A DNA stretch of 64,000 nucleotides from Catenovulum sp. 2E275 (GCF_025515275.1 NZ_JAOPFU010000002.1:1-64000), one strand, 5' to 3'; positions 31,667 to 40,159 are shown, counted from the stretch's first letter. Numbers and translations: made by a program. The notes: generated by a model from the sequence alone, not told the origin.

Positions 31667-31702
31667 ATTATAATCCCACTTTGATCCACTTTATACCACT
31701 TT
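31667..31702 (-). promoter_or_regulatory. dcw promoter with three MraZ-type boxes
   Basis: On the minus strand, AAAGTGG occurs three times at exact 10-base intervals (31696-31702, 31686-31692, 31676-31682), directly followed by TATAAT (31667-31672). MraZ of E. coli is known to bind TGGGN direct repeats separated by 5 bases, the same period. The boxes cover the -35 and spacer, and no good -35 is visible, which fits repression by occlusion. Confidence 0.8.
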
Positions 31703-31802
31703 TTCACAGTTTGAGTACCGATCAAAGCTTTGTCAAGATAAAAAATACGCTTAATCTGCGAAGAAAATCACGCAAAAACAAGGGTGTGATTCAAGTGGCT
31801 GA

Positions 31803-31829
31803 AAAGTGGTAAAAAATGGAACAAAGGGG
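31803..31829 (+). promoter_or_regulatory. Second, oppositely oriented set of MraZ-like boxes
   Basis: On the plus strand, AAAGTGG (31803), AAAATGG (31813) and AAAGGGG (31823) again recur every 10 bases, about 100 bases from the first set and inverted relative to it. The boxes are weaker. They may support looping or act on plus-strand transcription towards the small RNAs; both ideas are inference. Confidence 0.45.
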
Positions 31830-31906
31830 AATAAACTGATTGATTGAACAAAAATAGAACAATTAGTTAGATATATATAACTAATCGATATTCACTTTAC
31901 TGAAAA

Positions 31907-31950
31907 TGATAACAATTATCACTTGCAATATAATTTAACTACGCTATTCT
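31907..31950 (+). promoter_or_regulatory. Fur-box-like operator and promoter of sRNA copy 1
   Basis: TGATAACAATTATCA (31907-31921) differs from the 7-1-7 Fur consensus TGATAATnATTATCA at one base. It is followed by TTGCAA (31923-31928), a 16-base spacer and TATTCT (31945-31950). The operator abuts the -35, the usual place for repression. Transcription should start near 31957. Confidence 0.75.
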
Positions 31951-31956
31951 ATACAC

Positions 31957-32050
31957 AACTTGATGATTACCCACAGTTATCAAGTTATCTCCGTGGCGTG
32001 TAGGTAGTTAATCAGTTGGTTGCTCATTCCTTGCTGGTTAACTACTTACC
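31957..32050 (+). ncRNA. Candidate Fur-regulated small RNA, copy 1
   Basis: The predicted transcript has hairpin 1 (ACTTGAT 31958-31964 with ATCAAGT 31979-31985). The unpaired linker TTATCTCCGTGGCGTG follows. Hairpin 2 has 17 pairs (32000-32016 with 32033-32049) around a 16-base loop, TGGTTGCTCATTCCTT. No protein frame is conserved. About 81 of 92 bases match copy 2, with substitutions keeping the stems paired. There is no run of T after hairpin 2, so this transcript may extend, possibly to an ATAACC / GGTTAT hairpin followed by TTTTCC near 32223. It is named by analogy only; the family is not recognised. Confidence 0.75.
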
Positions 32051-32334
32051 ATTCCTAAAAATATACACCTTTCCTGATCTCTAAAATTTATAATCTGCTT
32101 GAGTACAAACCAACTTATTTTACATAAATTTAGGTAGCTTTCTGCTCACGGATTGGATGTAATCGCGACAGCTAAATAACCTTAATTCTGGATAACAAGT
32201 TGCTTTCTAGTGGTTATTTTTCCTGATAACTGAGTTAAATGCACTAGTCACAGCCAGGCAATTTAAGGCTTTAACTAACTTCTTATCCTGAATCCGGAGT
32301 TGAGGTTAAATAGATAAATCACAAAAAATAAAAA

Positions 32335-32378
32335 TGATAACAATTATCACTTGTAATTAAGTAAAATTAAGTTACTCT
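32335..32378 (+). promoter_or_regulatory. Fur-box-like operator and promoter of sRNA copy 2
   Basis: The same TGATAACAATTATCA (32335-32349) precedes TTGTAA (32351-32356), a 16-base spacer and TACTCT (32373-32378). The spacing is identical to copy 1, although the intervening bases have diverged. That argues for selection on the operator and the two promoter hexamers. Confidence 0.75.
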
Positions 32379-32384
32379 ATAAAT

Positions 32385-32482
32385 GACTTGATAATAACCC
32401 ACAGTTGTCAAGTTATCTCCGTGGCGTGTAAGTAGTTAGCTAGCTGGTTGCTCATTCCTTGTTAGTTAGCTACTTACTTTTT
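32385..32482 (+). ncRNA. Candidate Fur-regulated small RNA, copy 2, with terminator
   Basis: This copy lies exactly 428 bases downstream of copy 1 with no indels across the unit. Hairpin 1 pairs ACTTGAT (32386-32392) with GTCAAGT (32407-32413). Hairpin 2 pairs 32428-32444 with 32461-32477 (17 pairs). Its 16-base loop (32445-32460) is identical to copy 1. Hairpin 2 is followed directly by TTTTTCTCT, so it doubles as an intrinsic terminator and gives an RNA of about 95-100 bases. The loop's complement, AAGGAATGAGCAA, contains a Shine-Dalgarno and an AUG, suggesting that it blocks translation starts. Confidence 0.8.
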
Positions 32483-32506
32483 CTCTAGATGATAAACCCA
32501 CCTTAA

Positions 32507-33049
32507 TTAATCAAATTTAACTTGTGTAAGTGATTCAACCACTTCTGTTGCAGCAGAGGCGGCTAAATTATCCTGTTTGGTATAGTCAGATTGAATTAAT
32601 ATTCGCCGGTTAACTCCAGCAGCTAATGCGGCTTTTACGTCTGACTCTCTATCACCAATCATCACAGATTGGGTTAAATCTAAATTAAATTCACGTTTTG
32701 CCTGCAATAACATGCCCGGCATAGGTTTACGACACAAACAATTGTGTAAATATTGCGTACCGCCATATTCGGGATGATGCGGACAATAATAAGCTTTGCT
32801 GATTGTAATTTCTTGTTTGGCAAATTCAGCAATCATCCACTGATGAAGCTGCCTGACGTCTTGCTCGGTATAATAGCCACGGGCAATGCCAGCCTGATTA
32901 GTCACCACCACAATTAAATAGCCTAAGCTTTGTGCCTGTTTACACAACGCAAAAATATGATCGGTAAATTTAAAATCTTCGATTTTATGCACATAAGCAA
33001 AATCGTGATTAATAATGCCGTCTCTGTCTAACAATAAGGCTTTATTCAC
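32507..33049 (-). CDS. gmhB: GmhB, D,D-heptose 1,7-bisphosphate 7-phosphatase
   Basis: GmhB removes the 7-phosphate in ADP-heptose synthesis for the LPS inner core. The HAD nucleophile motif reads LLLDRDGIINHD, and the zinc loop is CPHHPEYGG...CLCRKP. The late motif is MIGDRESDVKAA. A GTG start at 33049 gives VNKALLLDRDG, aligning with the family, and it overlaps the heptosyltransferase stop by 8 bases behind a CAGGG. The frame could start at 33082 but would add 11 unmatched residues. The 180-residue size is typical. Confidence 0.94.
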   Translation of the reverse strand: MNKALLLDRDGIINHDFAYVHKIEDFKFTDHIFALCKQAQSLGYLIVVVTNQAGIARGYYTEQDVRQLHQWMIAEFAKQEITISKAYYCPHHPEYGGTQYLHNCLCRKPMPGMLLQAKREFNLDLTQSVMIGDRESDVKAALAAGVNRRILIQSDYTKQDNLAASAATEVVESLTQVKFD

Positions 33050-34109
33050 TTTTAATACCCTGCTCTGCAACCACTTTATCAAACATCTTAATTACAGCTT
33101 CAAGGCTTATATCTGCCATTAAATTTTCACCTTTTACTCTGGTGCCCCATTTTAATTTGTCAGCCGATTGACCAAACTGATCGGTTAAATGCTGGTGATA
33201 CACTTCGACAACATAATTTTGATAACAATAAGGCCCGGTTCGGGCTGGATTACTATGTGCATACAAACCAATCACAGGTGTACCTTGAGTCACCGCCATG
33301 TGCGCAGGCCCTGTATCTGGTGCTATCACTAAATCGGCTCTGGCTAATAACGCCAACAGCTGTTTTAAGCTTGATTGTCCAACACAGTTTTTTATTAAGT
33401 CACTGGAACTGGTTTGACTGGCCGCCATAATATCCTGTGCTAATGATTTTTCCATTGCGGTTGGGCCGCCACTTAAAATCACCCAAAAACCTTTATCAAC
33501 GGCATAATCCGCCAATTTAGCATAGCGATCTGCCAGCCAGTTACGCTCGGCTTTACTAGCCGCTGGCGCAATCACTAACACTGGTTGTTGAGTATTGCAC
33601 TGAGCTTCCGCCCATTTTTTATCATCATCAGATACCGGAATAAACCAACTCGGGTTAAAATCCGGTACGCCTATGGCTGCAGTAAACGCTTTAAAGCCAT
33701 CCAGCACATGTGGCTGAGCTAAAGCCGGGGCATGTTCATTTATCACCAAACTATGTAGCTCTTTTGATAAATGCGGGGCAAATCCAATTTTCCGTTTCGC
33801 TTTAATAAAAAACGCTGCAATATTTGCCCTAAGCGCAACTTGCATGTGCAGCAAAACATCAAACTTTTCCGGCAAATCCCGTTTAAGTTGTTGATACGCT
33901 GACCAGCCTTGCTTTTTGTCAAATATAACAAACCGCACACCGGGTAAATCTTTTAGTAACATGGCTTCAATTTTACCTATCACCCAAGTTATTTTAGCGT
34001 TTGGATAATGTGCCTGAATAGCTTGAACACTGGCAACTGCGTGGCATACATCCCCAATTGCTGATAAGCGCAAAATACAGATAGATTGAATAGACTGGCT
34101 GGAAGTCAT
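33042..34109 (-). CDS. LPS heptosyltransferase (GT9, WaaC/WaaF type)
   Basis: This 355-residue glycosyltransferase of family 9 transfers heptose from ADP-heptose to the LPS inner core. The N-terminal motif ILRLSAIGDVCHAVASVQAI and the C-terminal nucleotide site (ADLVIAPDTGPAHMAVTQGTPVIGLYAHSNP, about 255-290) are diagnostic. Whether it adds the first or second heptose cannot be decided by eye. It overlaps gmhB and is divergent from kdkA. Only one GT9 gene is present in the window, so the other heptosyltransferase must lie elsewhere or be lacking. Confidence 0.88.
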   Translation of the reverse strand: MTSSQSIQSICILRLSAIGDVCHAVASVQAIQAHYPNAKITWVIGKIEAMLLKDLPGVRFVIFDKKQGWSAYQQLKRDLPEKFDVLLHMQVALRANIAAFFIKAKRKIGFAPHLSKELHSLVINEHAPALAQPHVLDGFKAFTAAIGVPDFNPSWFIPVSDDDKKWAEAQCNTQQPVLVIAPAASKAERNWLADRYAKLADYAVDKGFWVILSGGPTAMEKSLAQDIMAASQTSSSDLIKNCVGQSSLKQLLALLARADLVIAPDTGPAHMAVTQGTPVIGLYAHSNPARTGPYCYQNYVVEVYHQHLTDQFGQSADKLKWGTRVKGENLMADISLEAVIKMFDKVVAEQGIKSE

Positions 34110-34260
34110 TAAAAATTAAAGCCTTAATTATTGCGATAAAGTTATTACCAAAATTCTGCCATAAGTTGGCCTAATCACAAAATTAAACAATAAGAGAATT
34201 TTTGTGGTTATTAAGTTAAATCAGTATACTTGGCTAAATTTTTTATTGGGTTAATCGGTT

Positions 34261-34977
34261 TTGCCAACAATTTCTAAACTTGCCAAACAAACTTATTTAA
34301 TTAGCTCTGCTAATCAGCCGCTGGATATTTCAGATAACTGGTTTGAGCCTGCATTCTGGCAAAATCAAAACGCGATTACTGGCCAGTCTGTGGGGCGAAA
34401 TACGACATACTTTTTTGCCCACCAGCAGCAAAACTATGTATTACGCCATTATTATCGTGGCGGATTAATTGGTAAATTTGCCAACGACGGTTATTTTTAT
34501 ACCGGTTTAAAACGTAGCCGGGTCTATTGCGAATTTGCTTTGCTTGAAAAAATGCAACAACTTGGGCTGCCAGTACCAACGCCCATTGCAGCACGTTTAA
34601 TCCGAACTCTGCATTTATATTCTGCCGATATTGTGATGACTCAAATACCGAATGCGTCTGACGTTTTTCATATTTTACAAAAACAAGCGCTGGATAATCA
34701 GGTTTGGCAAACCATTGGCAAAACCATTGCTCAATTTCATCAGGCGGGGGTTTTTCACGCCGATTTAAATATTCATAACATAATGTTGGATAATCAAGGC
34801 AAAGTCTGGATTATTGATTTTGATCGCGGCCGCTTTAAAACACCGGATAAAAGTTGGCAGCAAAATAACTTGAATCGTTTACTTGTATCGCTCAAAAAAG
34901 AAAAAAACAAACAAGCTCAATTTTATTGGCAAGACGATAACTGGCAAGCTTTATTAACTGGCTATCAGATTATATAG
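34261..34977 (+). CDS. kdkA: KdkA, Kdo kinase
   Basis: KdkA phosphorylates O-4 of the first Kdo residue, giving the Kdo-phosphate core of Haemophilus, Vibrio and relatives. The 238-residue protein has a small kinase fold. The catalytic loop HADLNIHN is near residue 166 and the metal motif DFD (WIIDFDRGRFK) near 187. Upstream lies NYVLRHYYRGGLIGKF. The start appears to be TTG, with only a weak Shine-Dalgarno; no ATG lies close to the conserved N terminus. It is divergent from the heptosyltransferase and convergent with the DUF2797 gene. Confidence 0.9.
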   Translation: MPTISKLAKQTYLISSANQPLDISDNWFEPAFWQNQNAITGQSVGRNTTYFFAHQQQNYVLRHYYRGGLIGKFANDGYFYTGLKRSRVYCEFALLEKMQQLGLPVPTPIAARLIRTLHLYSADIVMTQIPNASDVFHILQKQALDNQVWQTIGKTIAQFHQAGVFHADLNIHNIMLDNQGKVWIIDFDRGRFKTPDKSWQQNNLNRLLVSLKKEKNKQAQFYWQDDNWQALLTGYQII

Positions 34978-35022
34978 CCAGTTAGAGAGCAATCCATTCT
35001 ACTGCTCTCATATAGTTAGGTA

Positions 35023-35838
35023 TTAAAGTGCTTCAAACTCGCATTCGTAAGATGTAAATTTGCGAATATTAATTACACCCGTATCAAAAATTAAATATTG
35101 GCCTTTTATTCCTTCAAGTACACCGCTCACTTCTGCTTCTTTATCAAAATTAAATGACTTAATTTTAGTTGGATATTGAGTCACCGGAAAACTTAAATCA
35201 ACAACGGATTCATTAAGCTCTTCTATCGCGTCTTCACCAAAATTTAATTTAATATCCGCTAATTTTTCAGCAATTAAGGGTTTTAATGCTGCGGCTTTAG
35301 CTAATAAATCTAATTCGGCATTATCGCCTTTTAATAGCGCGCGCCAGTTGGTTTTATCGGCAATAAACTCGGCTAATGCAATTTCCACTAAACCAGAAAT
35401 CCGGCGGGTCTTTACTTTAAAAATAGGCAAAGCTTGAGTTGCACCTTGATCAATCCAGCGGGTTGGTATTTGAGTATGACGGGTGATGCCCACTTTTAAC
35501 CCCGAGGTATTGGCCAGATAAACATAATGCGGGATCATACAATTATCTTCGCCCCACTTTGGCTCCCGACAAGTACCTAAATGATAATGGCAAGTTTCGG
35601 GTTTCATTATGCACATATCGCATGCGGCTAATTTACGCATGCAATTAAAACAATAACCTTGAGAAAAACTTTTTTTAGTTTTTTTACTGCAATTTAAACA
35701 ATAAATATTTCCGGTATGAGTTAGTTTAATCGCTTGCCCAATATACTGATTTAAATTAACCAGTTGATCACCCAAAGGCAGTTTATATTCAATTGGCGTT
35801 GAATGATTAGATTTTAACTTTTTAATACAGCCCAGCAT
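35023..35838 (-). CDS. DUF2797 protein with cysteine clusters
   Basis: A 271-residue protein of the uncharacterised DUF2797 family. It has a cysteine-rich segment (CLNC...CFNC...CDMC...C) that probably binds zinc. Next comes YVYLANTSGLKVGITRHTQIPTRW, which resembles the core of GIY-YIG nuclease-type domains. The start at 35838 (MLGCIKKL) follows GTGAGAATT. An upstream ATG at 35889 would add 17 residues and overlap the HAD gene, so the start is uncertain. It follows the HAD gene and is convergent with kdkA. No role is known. Confidence 0.8.
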   Translation of the reverse strand: MLGCIKKLKSNHSTPIEYKLPLGDQLVNLNQYIGQAIKLTHTGNIYCLNCSKKTKKSFSQGYCFNCMRKLAACDMCIMKPETCHYHLGTCREPKWGEDNCMIPHYVYLANTSGLKVGITRHTQIPTRWIDQGATQALPIFKVKTRRISGLVEIALAEFIADKTNWRALLKGDNAELDLLAKAAALKPLIAEKLADIKLNFGEDAIEELNESVVDLSFPVTQYPTKIKSFNFDKEAEVSGVLEGIKGQYLIFDTGVINIRKFTSYECEFEAL

Positions 35839-35875
35839 AATTCTCACGTGACGAGATATGAAAAAATTAATTTTA

Positions 35876-36631
35876 TCATATCTGCTCAAATAATTCGGCT
35901 ACCGATTCAATGCAATAAGCAGCTTTTGGCAAGTGAGTTAAATCATCCGGTTGAAACTTACCTGTTTTCACCAAACAAGCGCCTAAACCGGCATCAAGAG
36001 CGCCACACACATCAGCTTTAACATCGTCGCCAATCATTAAACACTGCTCAGCTTTTAACCCGGTTGAAGCAACTACTTGAGCAAAAAAATGTTTATCCGG
36101 TTTACCCATAATAATCGGCTGTTTAGATGCAGCCCATGCAATGGCTTTAATAAAAGGTCCGGCGTCTAAAACTAATGCATCATCGGCTTTATAATATTTA
36201 TTCATGCCAATTCCAATTAAAGGCGCACCTTGCTGACAAAGCTGAAATGCAACATTTAACGTTTGATAATTTAAATCATCTCCCGCATCACCCAATAACA
36301 CACAATTAGGATCGGTTTGATTTATTTTGGCAAAATCGGTTTTAATTGCCTGATGAATCAAACAATAAGGACGTAACCCTTGCTGCTCTATATACTGTTT
36401 GGCTGCAATCGGCGCGGTAAATAATTCATCCGGCGAGAGTTGAAACCCCATGTTTTGTAAATCATCTAAAATGACATAACTGGGTTTACTAGCGGTATTG
36501 GTGACAAATCTCAGCTTTAAATTAAGGCTGCGGGCTTTTTTAACTGCGCTTAGAGCACCATTAATGACTTGATTGCCCTGATATAAAACACCACTTAAAT
36601 CAAAAAAGATAGCTTTGAATGGAAAGCTCAT
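35876..36631 (-). CDS. HAD superfamily IIA hydrolase (HDHD2/LHPP-like)
   Basis: A 251-residue HAD phosphatase with a C2-type cap. Motif I reads FFDLSGVLYQG, with Ser in place of the usual second Asp, as in the HDHD2/LHPP group. Motif II is FVTNTASKP, and the late segment IMGKPDKHFF...MIGDDVKADVCGAL completes the site. The start at 36631 is supported by a perfect AAGGAGG six bases upstream; an earlier ATG adds 11 unmatched residues. The substrate is unknown. It lies between waaA and the DUF2797 gene. Confidence 0.85.
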   Translation of the reverse strand: MSFPFKAIFFDLSGVLYQGNQVINGALSAVKKARSLNLKLRFVTNTASKPSYVILDDLQNMGFQLSPDELFTAPIAAKQYIEQQGLRPYCLIHQAIKTDFAKINQTDPNCVLLGDAGDDLNYQTLNVAFQLCQQGAPLIGIGMNKYYKADDALVLDAGPFIKAIAWAASKQPIIMGKPDKHFFAQVVASTGLKAEQCLMIGDDVKADVCGALDAGLGACLVKTGKFQPDDLTHLPKAAYCIESVAELFEQI

Positions 36632-36730
36632 TTGAGACCTCCTTGTTGGATAACAAAAAAGCAAATGGACTCATTTAACCTTAGCTGAAAGCTAAATTAT
36701 TTTCGAGCGTAATTTAAAGCGGTGTAGGTT

Positions 36731-38026
36731 TTAAAACAGCGCAGGCTGAATTTTTTTAATCGCGGACAGCGTTTTTAAAGTCGCGCCTTGGTTGATCATA
36801 ACGACTTCACTGGCGGCAACTGCAGCTTGTTGATATAAATTAGGATCAGACCATAATCGTAAAATCACTTCGGCTAATTCATTTGCATTATCTATTGTTG
36901 CTAAAGCTCGCTTATCCTGAAGCGCCTGACAAATATCCAAACAATTAACCTGATAAGGCCCCATAACTACAGGTTTGGCTAACGCTGCCGGTTCAAGCGG
37001 ATTATGCCCACCACGATCAACCAAACTGCCACCTACAAACGCTATTTCAGCCAATGCATAAAATGACATCAGTTCGCCTAACGTATCCACTAACCAAACA
37101 GAATGTGTTGAACTAATCTCAGTTTGTTTGGTGCGGCTAACAAACTGAATATTTTGGCCGGTTAAATACTCAGCAACTTTATTAAATTGCTCGGGATGCC
37201 TAGGTACTAACACCAATAAAGCATCTGGCTTTTGCTTAACAATTTTCAAATGCGCATTAATCACTTGCTCATATTCGCCCGGATGAACACTTGCCCCAAC
37301 CCAAATAGGCCGAGTTGCTGTAACCAGTTGAGTTAACTGACTTACCTTTGCCGCGATATCTGGATTAATTTGCAAATCAAATTTTAAATTACCGGTTACG
37401 CTGACTTTATTGGCCGATAGGCAGGAATAACGACTGGCGATTTGATCGCTCTGACAGCCAATCCAACTAAAGCAGCCAATCACAGGATTAAACAAAGCAG
37501 CTAACGATTGATAACGCTTAAACGACTTTTCAGATAAACGGGCATTAACCATCACCAAAGTAGTATTTTGTTTGTTAAGTGACAGTAGCCAATTTGGCCA
37601 AATTTCTACCTCGGTAAATACAGACAAACTTGGCGATAATTTTTTGCTGAATCTGCGGCTCGCGCCCCACACATCAATAGGTGCCATTAATTGAGTGACT
37701 TTTGAGCCAAATAAATGCTCAACTTGTGCTGCTCCGGTTGGCGTTGAGTTGGTGATCACAATAGTGTGTTTAGGGTAGGTATTTATTAATTGTTCAATCA
37801 GATTTTTAGCTGCGTTAACTTCGCCTAAAGAAGCGCAGTGAATATGAATACAGCCGTTAAAATTGCCACGAATAAACCCTAACCTTTGCCAAAATCCCTG
37901 ACGGTAATCTTTACTTTTCAGCATTCGCCGCGCCAGATACAACAAAATAACCGGCAGCAATAAATAGCCGATAACAGAATAAAGCAATAAACTGAGTTTC
38001 GTTTTTAGCGACAACCGGTTAGTCAA
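36731..38026 (-). CDS. waaA: Kdo transferase WaaA, copy 1
   Basis: WaaA (KdtA) transfers Kdo from CMP-Kdo to lipid IVA at the inner membrane. The 431-residue GT30 protein has an N-terminal membrane anchor (about 12-32). The acceptor-domain motif CASLGEVNAAKN carries the catalytic-base Glu. The motifs STPTGAAQV, TEVEIWPNWL and NARLSEKS follow, and the CMP-Kdo site reads VGGSLVDRGGHNPLEPA. It lies beside hldE and gmhA. The window has a second WaaA-like gene at 48587-49915. With KdkA present, a monofunctional enzyme adding one Kdo is the likely mode (inference). Confidence 0.93.
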   Translation of the reverse strand: MTNRLSLKTKLSLLLYSVIGYLLLPVILLYLARRMLKSKDYRQGFWQRLGFIRGNFNGCIHIHCASLGEVNAAKNLIEQLINTYPKHTIVITNSTPTGAAQVEHLFGSKVTQLMAPIDVWGASRRFSKKLSPSLSVFTEVEIWPNWLLSLNKQNTTLVMVNARLSEKSFKRYQSLAALFNPVIGCFSWIGCQSDQIASRYSCLSANKVSVTGNLKFDLQINPDIAAKVSQLTQLVTATRPIWVGASVHPGEYEQVINAHLKIVKQKPDALLVLVPRHPEQFNKVAEYLTGQNIQFVSRTKQTEISSTHSVWLVDTLGELMSFYALAEIAFVGGSLVDRGGHNPLEPAALAKPVVMGPYQVNCLDICQALQDKRALATIDNANELAEVILRLWSDPNLYQQAAVAASEVVMINQGATLKTLSAIKKIQPALF

Positions 38027-38128
38027 AATAATTGTTAGCCCGCATGGTTAATAAGTTAATTTTAGCTGCGAATGAAGCATCATTAATGGTTAGAGACAAT
38101 CCAGCATTAAGCAAAAAACCGCCGTTTA

Positions 38129-39571
38129 TCAACCGCGGATTTTTTTAATTACATTGGTGGTAGAGCAGCCGTCAACAAACTCAATCACCACAACTTCACC
38201 GCCGTTTTGCTGAACAAATTCTGCGCCAACAATCGTATCTACAGTGTAATCGCCACCTTTAACCAATACATCCGGCTTAACCGCTTCAATTAATTTAAGT
38301 GGCGTATCGTCACCGGCTTCACCAAATGGAATCACCCAATCAACTGATTTTAATGCAGTCATCACCACAGCTCTTTGCTCAAGTGGGTTAACCGGTCTGT
38401 CTGGCCCTTTTAAGCGGCTAATACTCTCATCGGTATTTAAACCCAATACCAAACGATGACCTAGCGCTTTGGCTTTTTCTAAATAGGCGACATGGCCTGC
38501 GTGTAAAATATCAAAACAGCCATTGGTAAATACAATTTTTTCACCCGCTTGTTTCGCAAATTCAATATGCTGTAAAACATCGTCAAACGGGCATTGATAA
38601 TGCAAACCTTGAGTTAATAATTGTTGATTAAATTTGGCGGCCAATTCTTCTGGTTTAACCGTTGCCGCGCCTAATTTAGCCACGACAATTCCAGCTGCGG
38701 TGTTAGCCATTTTAGCCGCATCAGCCAATGGTAAACCAACCGATAACATAACCGCTAATGTCGCAATCACAGTATCGCCTGCACCAGTTACATCACTCAC
38801 TTCTAAAACTTCGGCTGGCATATCGGTTTTTTCTGTTTGAGAGATAGCAGACATGCCCTGTTCGCTACGAGTTAATAAAATAGAGTCGATTCCAGCGTCA
38901 GCAATCAGTTGGCGGGCAGATTGAGTAATGGTTTCTTCATTAGTAGTATTACCGCCAGCCAGTTTAAACTCGCCTAAATTTGGCGTAATCACGGTTGCAC
39001 CGCGATAAAGATTCAAATCGCTTTGTTTAGGATCAACCAAAATAATTTTACCCGCCTGTTTAGCGGTTTGAATCATTTGAGAAATATGACCTAACGAGCC
39101 TTTGTTATAATCTGAAAAAATAACGGTTTGGTAATTATCTAACACAGCTTCAAATTTCTTTTGTAACTCGCCAGCTTGTTCAAGTTCAAAAGTTTCTTCA
39201 AAATCTAAACGCACAACTTGTTGATGGCGGCTTACCACACGTAATTTAGTAATAGTTGGTTTAGTATTTTGCTCAACCAACTCAGACTGAATATTTTCTT
39301 GTGCGAGTAATTGTTTTAAATGCTCACCGTTTTCATCATGACCAACAATACCTAACAAGCCAACTTTACCATCCAAGTGAGCGACATTTCGTGCAACGTT
39401 AGCCGCGCCACCAACTTTATCCTGAGTTTGAGTTATTTTAACAACAGGCACTGGTGCTTCTGGCGAAATCCGCTGTGAATCACCAATAAAATAGCGATCC
39501 AGCATAACATCACCCACCACCAAAATATTGGCTTTAGATAAACGCGAAAAAACCGATAAATCTATACTCAC
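38129..39571 (-). CDS. hldE: HldE, bifunctional heptose kinase / adenylyltransferase
   Basis: HldE phosphorylates heptose 7-phosphate at C1 and, after GmhB, adenylylates heptose 1-phosphate. The 480-residue fusion has a ribokinase-type kinase (about 1-320; [23 protein letters not shown]). A cytidylyltransferase-fold domain (about 345-480) carries [11 protein letters not shown], followed by [18 protein letters not shown]. Both halves are intact. It lies 6 bases after gmhA in an operon. Confidence 0.97.
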   Translation of the reverse strand: MSIDLSVFSRLSKANILVVGDVMLDRYFIGDSQRISPEAPVPVVKITQTQDKVGGAANVARNVAHLDGKVGLLGIVGHDENGEHLKQLLAQENIQSELVEQNTKPTITKLRVVSRHQQVVRLDFEETFELEQAGELQKKFEAVLDNYQTVIFSDYNKGSLGHISQMIQTAKQAGKIILVDPKQSDLNLYRGATVITPNLGEFKLAGGNTTNEETITQSARQLIADAGIDSILLTRSEQGMSAISQTEKTDMPAEVLEVSDVTGAGDTVIATLAVMLSVGLPLADAAKMANTAAGIVVAKLGAATVKPEELAAKFNQQLLTQGLHYQCPFDDVLQHIEFAKQAGEKIVFTNGCFDILHAGHVAYLEKAKALGHRLVLGLNTDESISRLKGPDRPVNPLEQRAVVMTALKSVDWVIPFGEAGDDTPLKLIEAVKPDVLVKGGDYTVDTIVGAEFVQQNGGEVVVIEFVDGCSTTNVIKKIRG

Positions 39572-39577
39572 AGTTAA

Positions 39578-40159
39578 TTAATCCTCAATTAAAAGCTCAA
39601 ATGCTTCACACACCCAGTGCCCCATAAATAAATGCGCTTCTTGAATTCGGGCGGTTTCCGGATGGTTAACAATAATAGGGAGTTTGGCGATATCTTTAAT
39701 CAGTCCGCCATCTCGACCGGTAAAAGCAACTGAATAAGCACCAATGTTGTTTGCCGCTTCTAATGCTAAATTGATATTTGGGCTTTTACCCGAGGTAGAT
39801 AAACCAATCACCACATCTTTATCGGTACATAAAGCTTCAACCTGACGGCTAAATACAGTATCAAAACCAAAATCATTGGCATGTGCAGTTAAAATTGAGG
39901 TATCGGTTGTTAATGCAATAGAGGCTAAAGCGCGACGATTCTTTTTAAATCTAACCACAAATTCCGCAGCTAAATGCTGGCTGTCGGCTGCACTGCCGCC
40001 ATTACCGCAAAATACAATTTTTCCACCATTGGCCAATGCTTGCTGGCATTTTTCAACTAAGGTTAATAACTCATCCTGATGAACTGATAAGGTTTTAAAT
40101 AACTCAAGATGACTGGCAAGGTTTTGTTCAAAGCTGGTTTTAAGTACAGATTCAGACAT
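39578..40159 (-). CDS. gmhA: GmhA, sedoheptulose 7-phosphate isomerase
   Basis: GmhA makes D-glycero-D-manno-heptose 7-phosphate, the first step to ADP-heptose. The 193-residue SIS-domain protein has FCGNGGSAADSQHLAAEFVVRF, followed by ALTTDTSILTAHANDFGFDTVFSRQVEAL and GLSTSGKSPNI. The late zinc/active-site segment is EAHLFMGHWVCEAFE. With HldE next door and GmhB at 32507, three of the four ADP-heptose enzymes are here. The epimerase HldD is not in the window. Confidence 0.96.
   Translation of the reverse strand: MSESVLKTSFEQNLASHLELFKTLSVHQDELLTLVEKCQQALANGGKIVFCGNGGSAADSQHLAAEFVVRFKKNRRALASIALTTDTSILTAHANDFGFDTVFSRQVEALCTDKDVVIGLSTSGKSPNINLALEAANNIGAYSVAFTGRDGGLIKDIAKLPIIVNHPETARIQEAHLFMGHWVCEAFELLIED

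Noticed and set aside
31907-31921. Reading the GATAACAATT sequence as a lac-type operator
   Set aside because: The 10-base match to lac O1 is there, but the site is a symmetric TGATAACAATTATCA, one base from the Fur 7-1-7 consensus, and it is repeated at both sRNA promoters.
32050-32330. A third, degenerate sRNA unit in the spacer
   Set aside because: Some similar words (GCTCACGG, GTTGCTTTC) occur but there is no Fur box, no matching promoter and no 17-bp hairpin.
31957-32482. Calling the small RNAs RyhB
   Set aside because: Only UUGCUCA is shared with the RyhB core, and the hairpin order and linker differ; named as an unrecognised family instead.
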